In this document: positions 25,510-34,138 of the stretch, piece by piece
Layout: every line of letters begins with the position of its first letter
Position numbering within the stretch: the first letter of the stretch is position 1
Assembly: GCF_000577245.1 (NCBI RefSeq)
Contig: NZ_CBYO010000007.1
Span: 62,001-126,000, forward strand
DNA: 64,000 bases
Direction: 5' to 3'
DNA from: Paucisalibacillus algeriensis
GTDB lineage: Bacteria > Bacillota > Bacilli > Bacillales > Amphibacillaceae
Notes under the pieces: model-generated
What the model saw: the letters and a program-made list of their open reading frames with translations, nothing else
Database searches by the model: none
Told to the model about the DNA's origin: nothing
Program-made: the position numbers and the translations under genes

Positions 25510-26097
25510 TTATCGATTATTTTTCCATTTTGGATTATCAACAATTTCCACTTTGCCACTATTATCGACAATTAATTTCCTGAACCCTTTTTCCTCAATC
25601 GTACCGTAGTCATGACCAGCATCTGCCCTAAATACAAAGAAGGTTACTAGTGGTTCATCCCCTATATTGACACTTCGGTGCGCATATCTTCCCGGAGCAT
25701 ATACTGCTTTACCAGGAGTAAATTCTTCAGCTGCCCAATCTCCCTCTGGATTTTCCATTAAAAGATACCCTTCTCCACTTAAGCAGTAGTACACTTCTGC
25801 AGTATCTATGACATTATGAAAATGTCCTTTCGTCATAAAAAATTCATTTCCTACTTTACCAGGATAAACAATACTAGTTCCAAAAAGTAAATTATTATCC
25901 TCATTTGGTAGCTCAAGCTCATAAAATTCATAAGCAAGTGTATCCTCTTTTTCTAGAATACTTTCTAATGCTTCATTATCAGCATACATACCTTTCATCT
26001 TAGAAAGATTTCTTTTGGTCGATTCAATATCATCAGATAGACCATTTTTTAGATCAAATAATAAACTAAAAGGTTTTACTAATTGTTCAATATTCAA
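25510..26097 (-). CDS. Cupin-type (archaeal-type) glucose-6-phosphate isomerase
   Basis: About 195 residues, matching the small metal-dependent cupin PGI and not the large 450-550 residue classical enzyme. Motifs: FGTSIVYPGKVGNEFFMTKGHFH, then AEVYYCLSGEGYLLM and GKAVYAPGRYAHRSVN, giving the cupin metal ligands His, His, Glu and His and the phosphate-binding Thr/Gly region. These enzymes isomerise glucose-6-P and fructose-6-P, or analogues. TTG at 26095-26097 is preferred, with AGGAG 8 bases upstream. First gene of the operon. A related aldose-ketose isomerisation of the imported sugar phosphate is likely. Confidence 0.85.
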   Translation of the reverse strand: MNIEQLVKPFSLLFDLKNGLSDDIESTKRNLSKMKGMYADNEALESILEKEDTLAYEFYELELPNEDNNLLFGTSIVYPGKVGNEFFMTKGHFHNVIDTAEVYYCLSGEGYLLMENPEGDWAAEEFTPGKAVYAPGRYAHRSVNIGDEPLVTFFVFRADAGHDYGTIEEKGFRKLIVDNSGKVEIVDNPKWKNNR

Positions 26098-26141
26098 CAA
26101 ACTCACTCCTAATAAAGTAGATTTTCAAAAACAGTTAATGA

Positions 26142-26171
26142 TGTAATGATGTAATTACCAATATTATTACA
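26142..26171. promoter_or_regulatory. Candidate GntR operator: TGTAAT direct and inverted repeats
   Basis: TGTAAT occurs at 26142-26147 and 26150-26155, and its complement ATTACA at 26166-26171, giving TGTAAT-N10-ATTACA overlapping the -10 box of the operon promoter. Position and symmetry suit a repressor, most simply the operon's own GntR. Confidence 0.5.
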
Positions 26172-26192
26172 CTCGATTGCAAGCGTTGTCAA
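26164..26192 (-). promoter_or_regulatory. Sigma-A promoter of the ten-gene sugar operon
   Basis: On the minus strand, a perfect TTGACA (26187-26192), a 17-base spacer and TAATAA (26164-26169). It lies 67 bases upstream of the cupin isomerase start, and no comparable promoter was seen inside the operon. Confidence 0.75.
26178..26191. promoter_or_regulatory. Probable cre site over the -35 box
   Basis: TGCAAGCGTTGTCA matches the cre consensus at 12 of 14 positions, including the central CG. It overlaps the -35 hexamer, so CcpA binding would exclude polymerase. Confidence 0.5.
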
Positions 26193-26540
26193 TCTAAATA
26201 TTTTAAAAGTTTATATTTTATTAAATATTTTTTCGGTACTAATAATCTTGATTAATTAATAGATTATAAACAGGAAGACTGGGCAACCGGCAAAAACTTA
26301 AATCTGCTATCGCTCTACGGTACCCTAAACTCACACGAGATGGTTGGCTTCCGCACAAGACTAAATCTATTGCGTGATTTTACGGATTCTCCCATAATTT
26401 CATGTCACTAATCATTCATCTCTCACTCAAATACCACCCCACCATCCAGTTCACTAAATCAATCCAAGGAACCTATCCCTATCGCTCTTTTTTTGTTAAA
26501 ATTAGTGTATGTTCTAGTAATCTATGAAGGATGGTATCCT
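26193..26540. other. Intergenic region upstream of the YdcF-like gene
   Basis: Between the divergent operon promoter and the YdcF-like gene there is no supported coding sequence and no clear repeat. The promoter of the YdcF-like gene was not identified. Confidence 0.3.
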
Positions 26541-27281
26541 ATGGCGATTCTTTTTGGTCTTTGTGCGGTTAGTTGTTTTCTTTATGTTTTTTCACTTATT
26601 TATGTTAGTGGGAATATTGATTTTGGGATTATCATTATTACGGTGATGGGGATTGTCTTTTTATTATTAGCTATTTTTCATAAACGTTTTTTTTCATTTC
26701 TCCGGAAGAAAAGGTGGTTACGATACATGGTCACAGGGGTACTAGTGATATCTGTCATTACTATCATGTTTTTCGAAATACTTATGTATCAGGCACAAGA
26801 GGATTCACTTCCCAGTGGCGATGTTCCAATTCTAGTACTTGGTGCTGGTTTAATAAACGGGGAACCATCTCCTACTTTAAAAAGACGATTAAATAAAGCT
26901 TATGATATATATCAACAGAATCCAACTACCATTGTGACATCTGGAGGGGTGGACTACAATGAGGAAATATCCGAAGGCGAAGCGATGAAAAGGTACTTAG
27001 TCTCTCTTGGGGTAGAACCAACTGATATTTTAGTAGAAGATAAGTCAACGAGTACCCATGAGAATTTTCTTTTTTCGAAAGAATTACTTGCACCTTCTGA
27101 GCTGAAGCCTGAAATCATTGTTATCACGAATGATTTTCATATGTTTCGGGCCAAAATGATTGGTGGCCGAGTTGGATTTACGGTGTATGCAGCACCTTCT
27201 GAAACACCAAAACATATTCTTGTTCAAGCTCACATTCGTGAATACTTTGCTATCATTAATACCTATTTATTTCAGAGATAG
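26541..27281 (+). CDS. YdcF/SanA/ElyC-like DUF218 membrane protein
   Basis: 246 residues. Three hydrophobic helices occupy about residues 1-75. The soluble DUF218 domain (about 95-245) has IPILVLGAGLINGEPSPTLKRRL, IVTSGGV, MKRYLVSLGVEPTDILVEDKSTSTHENFLF and ITNDFHMFRA, all family hallmarks. Members are linked to cell-envelope and lipid-carrier homeostasis; the biochemical reaction is not settled. ATG at 26541 has AAGGA 9 bases upstream and is chosen over an upstream TTG. Monocistronic, with a strong convergent terminator after it. Confidence 0.85.
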   Translation: MAILFGLCAVSCFLYVFSLIYVSGNIDFGIIIITVMGIVFLLLAIFHKRFFSFLRKKRWLRYMVTGVLVISVITIMFFEILMYQAQEDSLPSGDVPILVLGAGLINGEPSPTLKRRLNKAYDIYQQNPTTIVTSGGVDYNEEISEGEAMKRYLVSLGVEPTDILVEDKSTSTHENFLFSKELLAPSELKPEIIVITNDFHMFRAKMIGGRVGFTVYAAPSETPKHILVQAHIREYFAIINTYLFQR

Positions 27282-27446
27282 TGGTATAAGGGGCAGGGAA
27301 TTGTTTCCTACCAAAATGCCCTATCTAAATTCGGGGAGTATAAATTCACTACTAACATCGCCATAGGTTTACAACTTATAATCGTGATAAGACGTACTCT
27401 TCCTATACCAATTGGTTATACGAGAGCGTACCGCTTTGACTAAAAA

Positions 27447-27483
27447 ATGGGTACAATCAAATTAGTAATTTGATTGTACCCAT
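27447..27483. terminator. Strong bidirectional terminator
   Basis: A perfect 16-base-pair stem (27447-27462 with 27468-27483) and a 5-base loop. On the minus strand TTTTTT follows, serving the GH18 gene and its operon. It also lies downstream of the YdcF-like gene on plus. Confidence 0.88.
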
Positions 27484-27522
27484 TATAGTGAACATACCCT
27501 GGATAAATTTATCCATTATTCG

Positions 27523-28596
27523 TTAATTCTTTCCCATATTAGGCTCTTTTAGAACACCAAATATGTTCAACACCTCTTTGTTTAGCCCACCTGCTCTCCA
27601 GATAGAGATGTCTTTATACCCATTACTCACTAACTTTTCAGTCCAAAGTTTTAGTGTTGTTGCATCAGCATACCATACTTCAACATCTTGACCTTCCTCT
27701 TGATATATAAAAGAAAGAGCTCCACTTTCTTCGTGTCTTATTGGTTCAATATGGAAATGGCGAATGACTTCACTTATTTGTTCATAGGTCATACTTTCCA
27801 CATGGCCGTCCTGCCAACTGAAACCTCCTGTTGATAATGCAATATCTATATTCCCAGCGTGATTAGGAAATCGCTTCATCAAACTATCTAAAAATACATA
27901 ATCTGCTTTTGGACCAGGCCCACTATGATATCCATACAGATTGTAAGCCATCACAACAAACTGTAACTTTTCCGGTAATGGATAAGATTCAACGGGAAAG
28001 CCAGGTTCAAGAATGATTCGTAGGTAGAGACTAACTTCCTCCAAAGCAACTTGCAGCTCCTGTGCAAAAAGAATAAATTCATCTTCTAATCCAGCTGGTA
28101 TATTTTCATAATCAATTTCAATACCTTCAATTGGATAATCTTCCACAAATTCTATGATTTCATCCACATGATCCTCTCTAGTAGACGGCGAATGAAGTAT
28201 GTCTTTCAGTATTTCTGGATCCTTTTGAATGATCGATCCATCATCTTTAAACAAATCATTCACAATTGTAATATACACATTACTTCCATCAAAGTGTGGA
28301 TTCCCTACTACATCATCAATCAATTGCCTTGAATCCTCCACCTGATATAGTCTACCAATCTCATCAAAATAAGTTGCGAATAATAGAATGTTATCTATAT
28401 CTTTTAAAGCCTCGGTTGCTTCTTCAATGCCCTTTTCAGATGCCCAATCAACTAACCATAAAGATGTGCCGATATCCACTTTTGCAGTTTCTACTACGGT
28501 TGGCTGCTCCGTTTTATTATTAGTATTAGTACAGGCTGTTAATACTATAAATGCGACAGCTAGTACCATTATCCTTTGACGTCGACGAAAGAACAT
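27523..28596 (-). CDS. GH18-family glycoside hydrolase lipoprotein
   Basis: 357 residues. The signal peptide ends FIVLTAC, with lipidation at about Cys22. The catalytic barrel shows the GH18 strand-4 motif as IEGIEIDYENIP, a variant of DxxDxDxE retaining the acidic Asp and catalytic Glu. FVVMAYNLYGYHSGPGPKA (Met-x-Tyr loop) and a C-terminal DISIWRAGG (Trp at the base of the active site) also fit. Relatives hydrolyse beta-1,4-GlcNAc polymers or spore cortex. As last gene of an exopolysaccharide operon it probably trims or releases the polymer at the membrane. Confidence 0.82.
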   Translation of the reverse strand: MFFRRRQRIMVLAVAFIVLTACTNTNNKTEQPTVVETAKVDIGTSLWLVDWASEKGIEEATEALKDIDNILLFATYFDEIGRLYQVEDSRQLIDDVVGNPHFDGSNVYITIVNDLFKDDGSIIQKDPEILKDILHSPSTREDHVDEIIEFVEDYPIEGIEIDYENIPAGLEDEFILFAQELQVALEEVSLYLRIILEPGFPVESYPLPEKLQFVVMAYNLYGYHSGPGPKADYVFLDSLMKRFPNHAGNIDIALSTGGFSWQDGHVESMTYEQISEVIRHFHIEPIRHEESGALSFIYQEEGQDVEVWYADATTLKLWTEKLVSNGYKDISIWRAGGLNKEVLNIFGVLKEPNMGKN

Positions 28597-28616
28597 TCTC
28601 TAGTCCCCCTAGTTGA

Positions 28617-30377
28617 TTAAAATACTTCAATAAAAAAATCAATAATATTGGAACCCATCTTTGAAATCGATTGTAAAAAAGATTCCATTTGGGACTCTTG
28701 AACCGTATACAAAACTTTATCAGGTGATTGAATCACTATATTTTCAAAGATAGAATCATAGATAGTATCCACATCCTGTTCATGAGATCTTTTTCTAGGA
28801 ATATTAGAACCACCTAGCGCTAACTGATAAGTAGATGAAGTTATAGGTAACGCTACTTCTATTAAATCCTCCTGGTCAACCTTAAGATGCAATGTACCGT
28901 TATCTAATGTCATGCTCATGTGACGATTATTCAGTAATGTACTAGGATAAGCTTCCTCATCGATACGAGATCCTTGTTGTGTATCGAAGTAATCATACTG
29001 GGTTGCTTTATTAAAGGCATAGTCCTCACCACTCCAGTTTAACTCATCTAGTTGCTGTTCAAAAATTAACTTCGGCTCTTTTTGATATATTTTTTCGTAT
29101 ACATGTAGTTTATTTCTCTCTATTGTAATGTAAATTTGTTGCTGATCATCTTTACCTTGTAAGGAAACAGACTGTTTGCCCATTACACCGCCCTTTAGAT
29201 CAAAACTCGCTGTAAATTCCGAAGGTAGGTCGTCAACAAGTGTTGCCTTCACTTCTTTTCCCGGTTCTGTCGTCAATATCATTTTCTGCTGATTAAACTC
29301 TCCAACTCCGTCCTTGACTAACCACTTGCTGGCAATAGATTCATCACCCTTTTCAAAATCCATCGACCATTTCGAATCGTTCTGTATTTTCATTAATAAA
29401 TGGTTTACAGGCCAATTAGGAGATACCTGAAGTCTATTCAAATTATACAGGTTCTCATCTTCAGCAATACTATTGTATGCATTCAAATCACGGTTGAAAT
29501 GAAGTGAAAAGTATTTCTTTATCATCTTGTCATTAACCGATTCTACAGTAGTGTGCATATTATTGTATAGTGAATTTGCATGCATAATCGCGTAGGCCTT
29601 AGGCATGCTAGATAAACTCTTAGTATAGATTTCATCCATTAGCTCATAGTCTGTTGTGATACGTTGCTGCATTTCAAGACTGGTTTCCTTTGGAATCATA
29701 TATTCATCTCTTAGAAAATCCATCAAATAATGGTTGTAATATTCTATGGTAGTTTTATCAGGAACATCATTTTCCTCAATTTCCCCTAGGTATTGGCCTT
29801 TACCATTAAATATATTGATGTATGTTAACCGATAACCGTTTGACCCAAGTTCCCAATATCCACTATCCACCATGTCTTCTAAATGTCTTGGCTTCAAAAA
29901 CTTGGTATCGCTTGTATTCATCTTGTCTGCATACGTAAACATGGTAGCTTTATAATTCAAAGCCTCCAATACCTTTTGTGAAAAGATACTTGAATCTGTT
30001 CTCCCATCTTCAAATGACAAAAATAATGCTTTTTCAGGTAAGGGAATGCCCTTTTCGTAGAAATCAATAATCTGTTGTTGAGAAATAGTTTCGAATCCTT
30101 GCTCTTTAAGTACCCCTAATTGTTTCTCTAACTCGTCCTTGCCAATATATTTTGGGGACCCATTTCGATCCACCCCAAAATAGGAGAGAGCTATAAAACC
30201 ATTTTTGTTGTTCATCTCTTCGGGCGAAAGAGCAGTATACCTTTCAGTTATAAACACTGCCTGTATCATTATATAAGTCAAGAACACAAGAACTGCAATT
30301 TGACAAACAACAGCTATATGTTTTTTTCTTTTTTTCTTTTTATAGTTAAACGTTGCTTTTTTTGAATAAGGTGGCAT
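28617..30377 (-). CDS. Membrane-anchored NodB-like (degenerate deacetylase) protein with C-terminal beta-sandwich
   Basis: About 586 residues. A basic N-terminus and one helix (about 22-42) anchor it. Residues 60-210 resemble a polysaccharide deacetylase, but the TFDDG motif is SFEDG (about 140) and the usual SHTxxH zinc motif reads GSNGYRLTY, so both zinc histidines are missing. Residues 360-560 look like a concanavalin-like beta-sandwich. ATG at 30375-30377 overlaps the stop of the GT2 gene (TAATG) and has GGAGGAGG upstream. It may bind or guide the polymer rather than deacetylate it; YdaL- or PgaB-like roles are alternatives. Confidence 0.7.
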   Translation of the reverse strand: MPPYSKKATFNYKKKKRKKHIAVVCQIAVLVFLTYIMIQAVFITERYTALSPEEMNNKNGFIALSYFGVDRNGSPKYIGKDELEKQLGVLKEQGFETISQQQIIDFYEKGIPLPEKALFLSFEDGRTDSSIFSQKVLEALNYKATMFTYADKMNTSDTKFLKPRHLEDMVDSGYWELGSNGYRLTYINIFNGKGQYLGEIEENDVPDKTTIEYYNHYLMDFLRDEYMIPKETSLEMQQRITTDYELMDEIYTKSLSSMPKAYAIMHANSLYNNMHTTVESVNDKMIKKYFSLHFNRDLNAYNSIAEDENLYNLNRLQVSPNWPVNHLLMKIQNDSKWSMDFEKGDESIASKWLVKDGVGEFNQQKMILTTEPGKEVKATLVDDLPSEFTASFDLKGGVMGKQSVSLQGKDDQQQIYITIERNKLHVYEKIYQKEPKLIFEQQLDELNWSGEDYAFNKATQYDYFDTQQGSRIDEEAYPSTLLNNRHMSMTLDNGTLHLKVDQEDLIEVALPITSSTYQLALGGSNIPRKRSHEQDVDTIYDSIFENIVIQSPDKVLYTVQESQMESFLQSISKMGSNIIDFFIEVF

Positions 30378-32236
30378 TATGAGCCTCCTCCGTCCAATTT
30401 GTTTTGATTTACTTTCCACATTCTTTTTCGTTTTTTTGCTTGTTTCTTCTCTTTTTCTAGTACATCTTGCGGCGTTTCACGGGTACCCCAAGTTGATTTC
30501 CAAAATGTCACCCACGCAACAGGCATTTGCCATAATAGAATAAATTCATAATAGAGTACGAATATAAACCCAAAAAACCATAATTTACTTTTACGGAAAA
30601 AAAGATGCGCAAAACTCATCAATAGTGCCATTAAGAGTAGGCCTACTATGAAGGTTGTAGGAAAAATCCCATGTACAAGTGGTATAAACAGAAGGTTATA
30701 AACCACTACTATTGGTGCAGCAATAGGCACAATTAAACCGATTATAAAAAATACCATCATAAAAGGTTCTTTCTTCCAAATAAAGGTCAATGCACGTAAC
30801 GATTCTCGTAACCATGATCGTTTCCATCGCATCTGCTGTTTTAAAAATAGTTTAAAACTTGATGGTACAATGGTAGAACAAACTGCTTTATCTTGATACC
30901 CTGTCCTGTGCGTTTTTAGTATATAATTGGTCATACTTCGGTCATCACCAAAAGTAGCAGGGTGTCCTAAAAATTGCTGATTCAACCATGCTTCCGCATT
31001 ATCCAAAACCAAGCCTTTTCGGTAACAGGAAAGCGGCCCGGAAAGACATGTCACACAATCAAATGTTGACTCAGCAGCCTTCATTATTCGAAAAGCAATG
31101 TAATATCGGACGGTTTGTAATTTCGTCAACATATTAGTAAACTTGTTTTCCACTTCTGTACGCCCTGCAACACCACCCATTTTAGGATCTTGGAATGGCT
31201 GAACAATATTTCGAATTGCATTTGGTTCTAGAAAGCTATCAGAATCCACGAACACGACTAAATCATGTTTTGCCATCTTTACGCCGGCAACCAACGCTTC
31301 ACGTTTCCCTCCATTTTCCGACATTTTATGAAACATAAGTCTTTCTCTTGTATTAAATCTTTCCCCATCCTTATTAATCCTATCTATTATCTCCTTCACT
31401 TTAAGGGCGGTTTTATCTGTGGAACAATCATCAACAATGATGACTTCCAATTTGTCTATTGGATAAGTTTGATCGATACAACTAAGGATTGTCCGCTGAA
31501 TCCACTCCTCCTCATTAAATACAGGAATTATAATTGAAACACCTGGTTCATAATTCATATTCACTGGAACATTCCTGTAGAGTAGGCCAAATACATATCT
31601 ACTTAGTAGAAAGGCCGCTGCTATTAAACTGTAAAAATATAAAAGTTTATTAAACTTAAAATATATAACACTTTCTGCCCTCATTAAGAGGACTAATAGC
31701 ATGATGACAAGTAATAACAAACTCGCCATAAATACAGATAATCCCCAACGCCTTTTTTTCATGTAACTTTCCAAGGACTGTTCAAATTCCATTGCACAAA
31801 AATATTGGATCTCTCCATCTATTTCTTGACTAAAATGGCGAACAATCTTTGCCCGTAGAGATACTTTAAATTCATACCCTTCAGGCATTGCTCCAGCTGG
31901 AAGGTTAAAGGATAACTTAACCATCTGTTTTATCTTCAAATCAGATGCAAATGCCTTATTTGGCAATTGAACTAGAATGCCTGTATTGGAAATATCAGCA
32001 CTCGTTACCCTATTCACTTTTTTTATAGAGGGAATGCTCATCTTAACAGGAAAAGAAGCAATGTAGCGCTTTCCATAAAGTCTTGCTTTATACACACTAT
32101 CGGGATTTACCGCCTCATCCAACTGAACATGTAGTCCTCTTCGGTCAAATTTTGTCCTTACAAGTTCAGGATCAGGAATGTTGGACAAAATTCTACGGTC
32201 TGCTTTTGTGTTCGTAATAATTTCTTTAATTGACAT
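30377..32236 (-). CDS. Processive GT2 glycosyltransferase with N-terminal PilZ-like domain
   Basis: 619 residues. Residues 30-155 form a PilZ-like domain with the ADISNTGI (DxSxxG) c-di-GMP motif; the Arg-rich part is less clear. Two helices (about 163-222) lead to the GT-A domain (about 230-465) with VSIIIPVFNEEEW, VDDCSTD, FVDSDSF (DxD), FGDDRSMT and QQMRWKRSW (Q-x-x-R-W of processive synthases). Three more helices follow. This matches cellulose, hyaluronan and poly-GlcNAc synthases, which polymerise and extrude a beta-glycan. Second gene of the operon, coupled to the next gene. Product unknown; the deacetylase and GH18 partners suggest an amino-sugar polymer. Confidence 0.85.
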   Translation of the reverse strand: MSIKEIITNTKADRRILSNIPDPELVRTKFDRRGLHVQLDEAVNPDSVYKARLYGKRYIASFPVKMSIPSIKKVNRVTSADISNTGILVQLPNKAFASDLKIKQMVKLSFNLPAGAMPEGYEFKVSLRAKIVRHFSQEIDGEIQYFCAMEFEQSLESYMKKRRWGLSVFMASLLLLVIMLLVLLMRAESVIYFKFNKLLYFYSLIAAAFLLSRYVFGLLYRNVPVNMNYEPGVSIIIPVFNEEEWIQRTILSCIDQTYPIDKLEVIIVDDCSTDKTALKVKEIIDRINKDGERFNTRERLMFHKMSENGGKREALVAGVKMAKHDLVVFVDSDSFLEPNAIRNIVQPFQDPKMGGVAGRTEVENKFTNMLTKLQTVRYYIAFRIMKAAESTFDCVTCLSGPLSCYRKGLVLDNAEAWLNQQFLGHPATFGDDRSMTNYILKTHRTGYQDKAVCSTIVPSSFKLFLKQQMRWKRSWLRESLRALTFIWKKEPFMMVFFIIGLIVPIAAPIVVVYNLLFIPLVHGIFPTTFIVGLLLMALLMSFAHLFFRKSKLWFFGFIFVLYYEFILLWQMPVAWVTFWKSTWGTRETPQDVLEKEKKQAKKRKRMWKVNQNKLDGGGS

Positions 32237-32254
32237 ATGCTCACAGCTAAACTA

Positions 32255-33673
32255 TCAGCTTCCTCCTACTCTATAATCACTTATCATCTCTGAAATTTTC
32301 CTAAAAACATATCCTTGTTGCTGTAGATGTTCAATAATTTTTGGCAATAGTTGTACGGTGTGTGATTCATCCAGAATATGCATATTAATAATACTGCCTG
32401 GGCCTGTCTTTTCTATTACACGATTAAATACTTCTTCTTCTGTAAGAGATAAATTCCAATCTAGTGATGCAACATCGTAAAGAACAATATATTCAACACC
32501 AGTAGCTGTGATAACATTTGCAGTTTCATCATCCATAATGCCTTGAGCAGGTCTAAACATATTGAGTGGCTTTTCTTGTAATGCATAAGATAATATCTCA
32601 TCATTCTTTACAAGATCTTCTTGAAGTTCTTCGGGATTCATTGAAACGACAACCTTGTGGTTATAGGAATGACTAGCCACTTCATGGCCTTGTTCTACTA
32701 TTAATCTAGCTAATTGCGGATTTTTTTCTACGCCATTACCAATTAAGAAAAAGGTCGATTGAATTTGGTAATCATTTAGAATATCTAACACGGCTGAAAT
32801 GGTTTCATCGCTTGCCCAATCATCAAACGTTAGCGCTATTTCCTTTTTGGTGGTAGAGAACTTCTCAATAATGACTGGTTCTGTATCTTCATACGCCCGA
32901 TTAACTACGAGATTATTTGTATTTATTGTGTCTTCAACTAAATAATTACCTAATTTTACTTCTTCTAAGGTTGTTAGCGTATATCCAGATGCAACTGCAT
33001 CTTCATAAATCAATTCAATTGCACGGATTACCTCGGGATTCGTATAGGTGTTTAGTTGAATGATTGCCCCTCTAGTGGAAAAACGTTTTATATAAGTAGC
33101 AATTTCCTCCGCACTCTGCATTTGACTATCTCTTGGGTTGATCGTGTTGGATACGACACGCATTCCTAGTTGTGCTGAGGCCTCCTCAAGAGAAAGAGAG
33201 GAATCACCTGAACGACTTCGTACATATTCCGGCACTATATCTAAGTGTTCTTGGAATACTTTATTCGCTAAGTATAGTTCCACATAGGCACTCTCATAAT
33301 CCAGCTTGTCAGGCAAGACATGATTCAATGTATTATTCTGAATCATGTGTCCCCTATCCAAAATTTCACTCGCAAGTTCCGGTTCCTCTGCTACCCTCAT
33401 GCCTGGTAAAAAGAAAGTTGCTTTTATACCAAAACGATCTAACTCGTTTAGTAAATCGATCATGGTTTCCTTATCAGCCATTCCATTAAATGTTAAGGCC
33501 ATCTTTTTTTCTGTCGTATAAATCTGATTCATGGCTTGTTTAGATGCAACTTCTTTAGCTGGTATCGTAATTTCTGGTGTAACCGATGTCGTTTGATGTG
33601 CTTCCTTTTCACCTATACACCCTGACAAAACCACAATAAGTAAACCTATAACAATAAGTTTCAATTGCTTCAT
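32255..33673 (-). CDS. Lipoprotein with tandem polysaccharide-deacetylase (NodB) domains, first one degenerate
   Basis: 472 residues; signal peptide ends VVLSGC (Cys19). Domain 1 (about 55-250) reads KKMALTFNGMADKET and MIQNNTLNHVLP where an active enzyme would have TFDD and SHSxxH, so it lacks metal ligands. Domain 2 (about 275-465) has IALTFDDWASDET, HEVASHSYNHKVV, MFRPAQGIMDDETANVI and INMHILDES, all consistent with an active zinc deacetylase. It probably removes acetyl groups from the exopolysaccharide outside the membrane. First gene of the operon, 18 bases before the synthase. Confidence 0.85.
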   Translation of the reverse strand: MKQLKLIVIGLLIVVLSGCIGEKEAHQTTSVTPEITIPAKEVASKQAMNQIYTTEKKMALTFNGMADKETMIDLLNELDRFGIKATFFLPGMRVAEEPELASEILDRGHMIQNNTLNHVLPDKLDYESAYVELYLANKVFQEHLDIVPEYVRSRSGDSSLSLEEASAQLGMRVVSNTINPRDSQMQSAEEIATYIKRFSTRGAIIQLNTYTNPEVIRAIELIYEDAVASGYTLTTLEEVKLGNYLVEDTINTNNLVVNRAYEDTEPVIIEKFSTTKKEIALTFDDWASDETISAVLDILNDYQIQSTFFLIGNGVEKNPQLARLIVEQGHEVASHSYNHKVVVSMNPEELQEDLVKNDEILSYALQEKPLNMFRPAQGIMDDETANVITATGVEYIVLYDVASLDWNLSLTEEEVFNRVIEKTGPGSIINMHILDESHTVQLLPKIIEHLQQQGYVFRKISEMISDYRVGGS

Positions 33674-34138
33674 TCACACTTCCTCTTTCTCACAACTGTT
33701 GATTTGAAACGGCCATTAATAAAAACAATTAATTTTATTAAATTTCGTTAGAATACGCAATAGTTTTTTTAGTCTCGTTCCACAAAAGTATTATACATTT
33801 ACAATCTTTACAATTTCTCTACATATAATCCTAGAGCTTAGTAAAGTAGAAGACAATTAAATATGATAAAGGCCGATACTTCCTAAATTCAGAAAGTATC
33901 GGCCTTTATATTTTGCTATAAAAATTTATCTTTACTATGACTTTGCAAATCAGCAAATTTTAGAGATTTCTTATGTGACTGGTAGATTCACTATTTCTTT
34001 TGTAGAGTGTGGATTTAAAACTTACTTACTATTTCATCCCAAAACCCAATACATCATAAGTATGTGCATTGCGGTACCAACTAGTTGTTATACAATTTGA
34101 TGCTGCTTTCCAAAAAGGCGGGGCATTACTCCTCCCAC
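33674..34138. other. Intergenic region between the exopolysaccharide and matrix units
   Basis: It contains the terminator of the matrix operon (33868-33907) and must contain the promoter of the exopolysaccharide operon (below about 33800), which I could not pin down. No gene seen. Confidence 0.35.
33868..33907 (-). terminator. Terminator of the protease-sipW-tasA unit
   Basis: A 14-base-pair perfect stem (AAAGGCCGATACTT at 33868-33881 with its complement at 33894-33907). It lies about 230 bases past the last gene on the minus strand; tails on both sides are T-rich. Confidence 0.7.
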
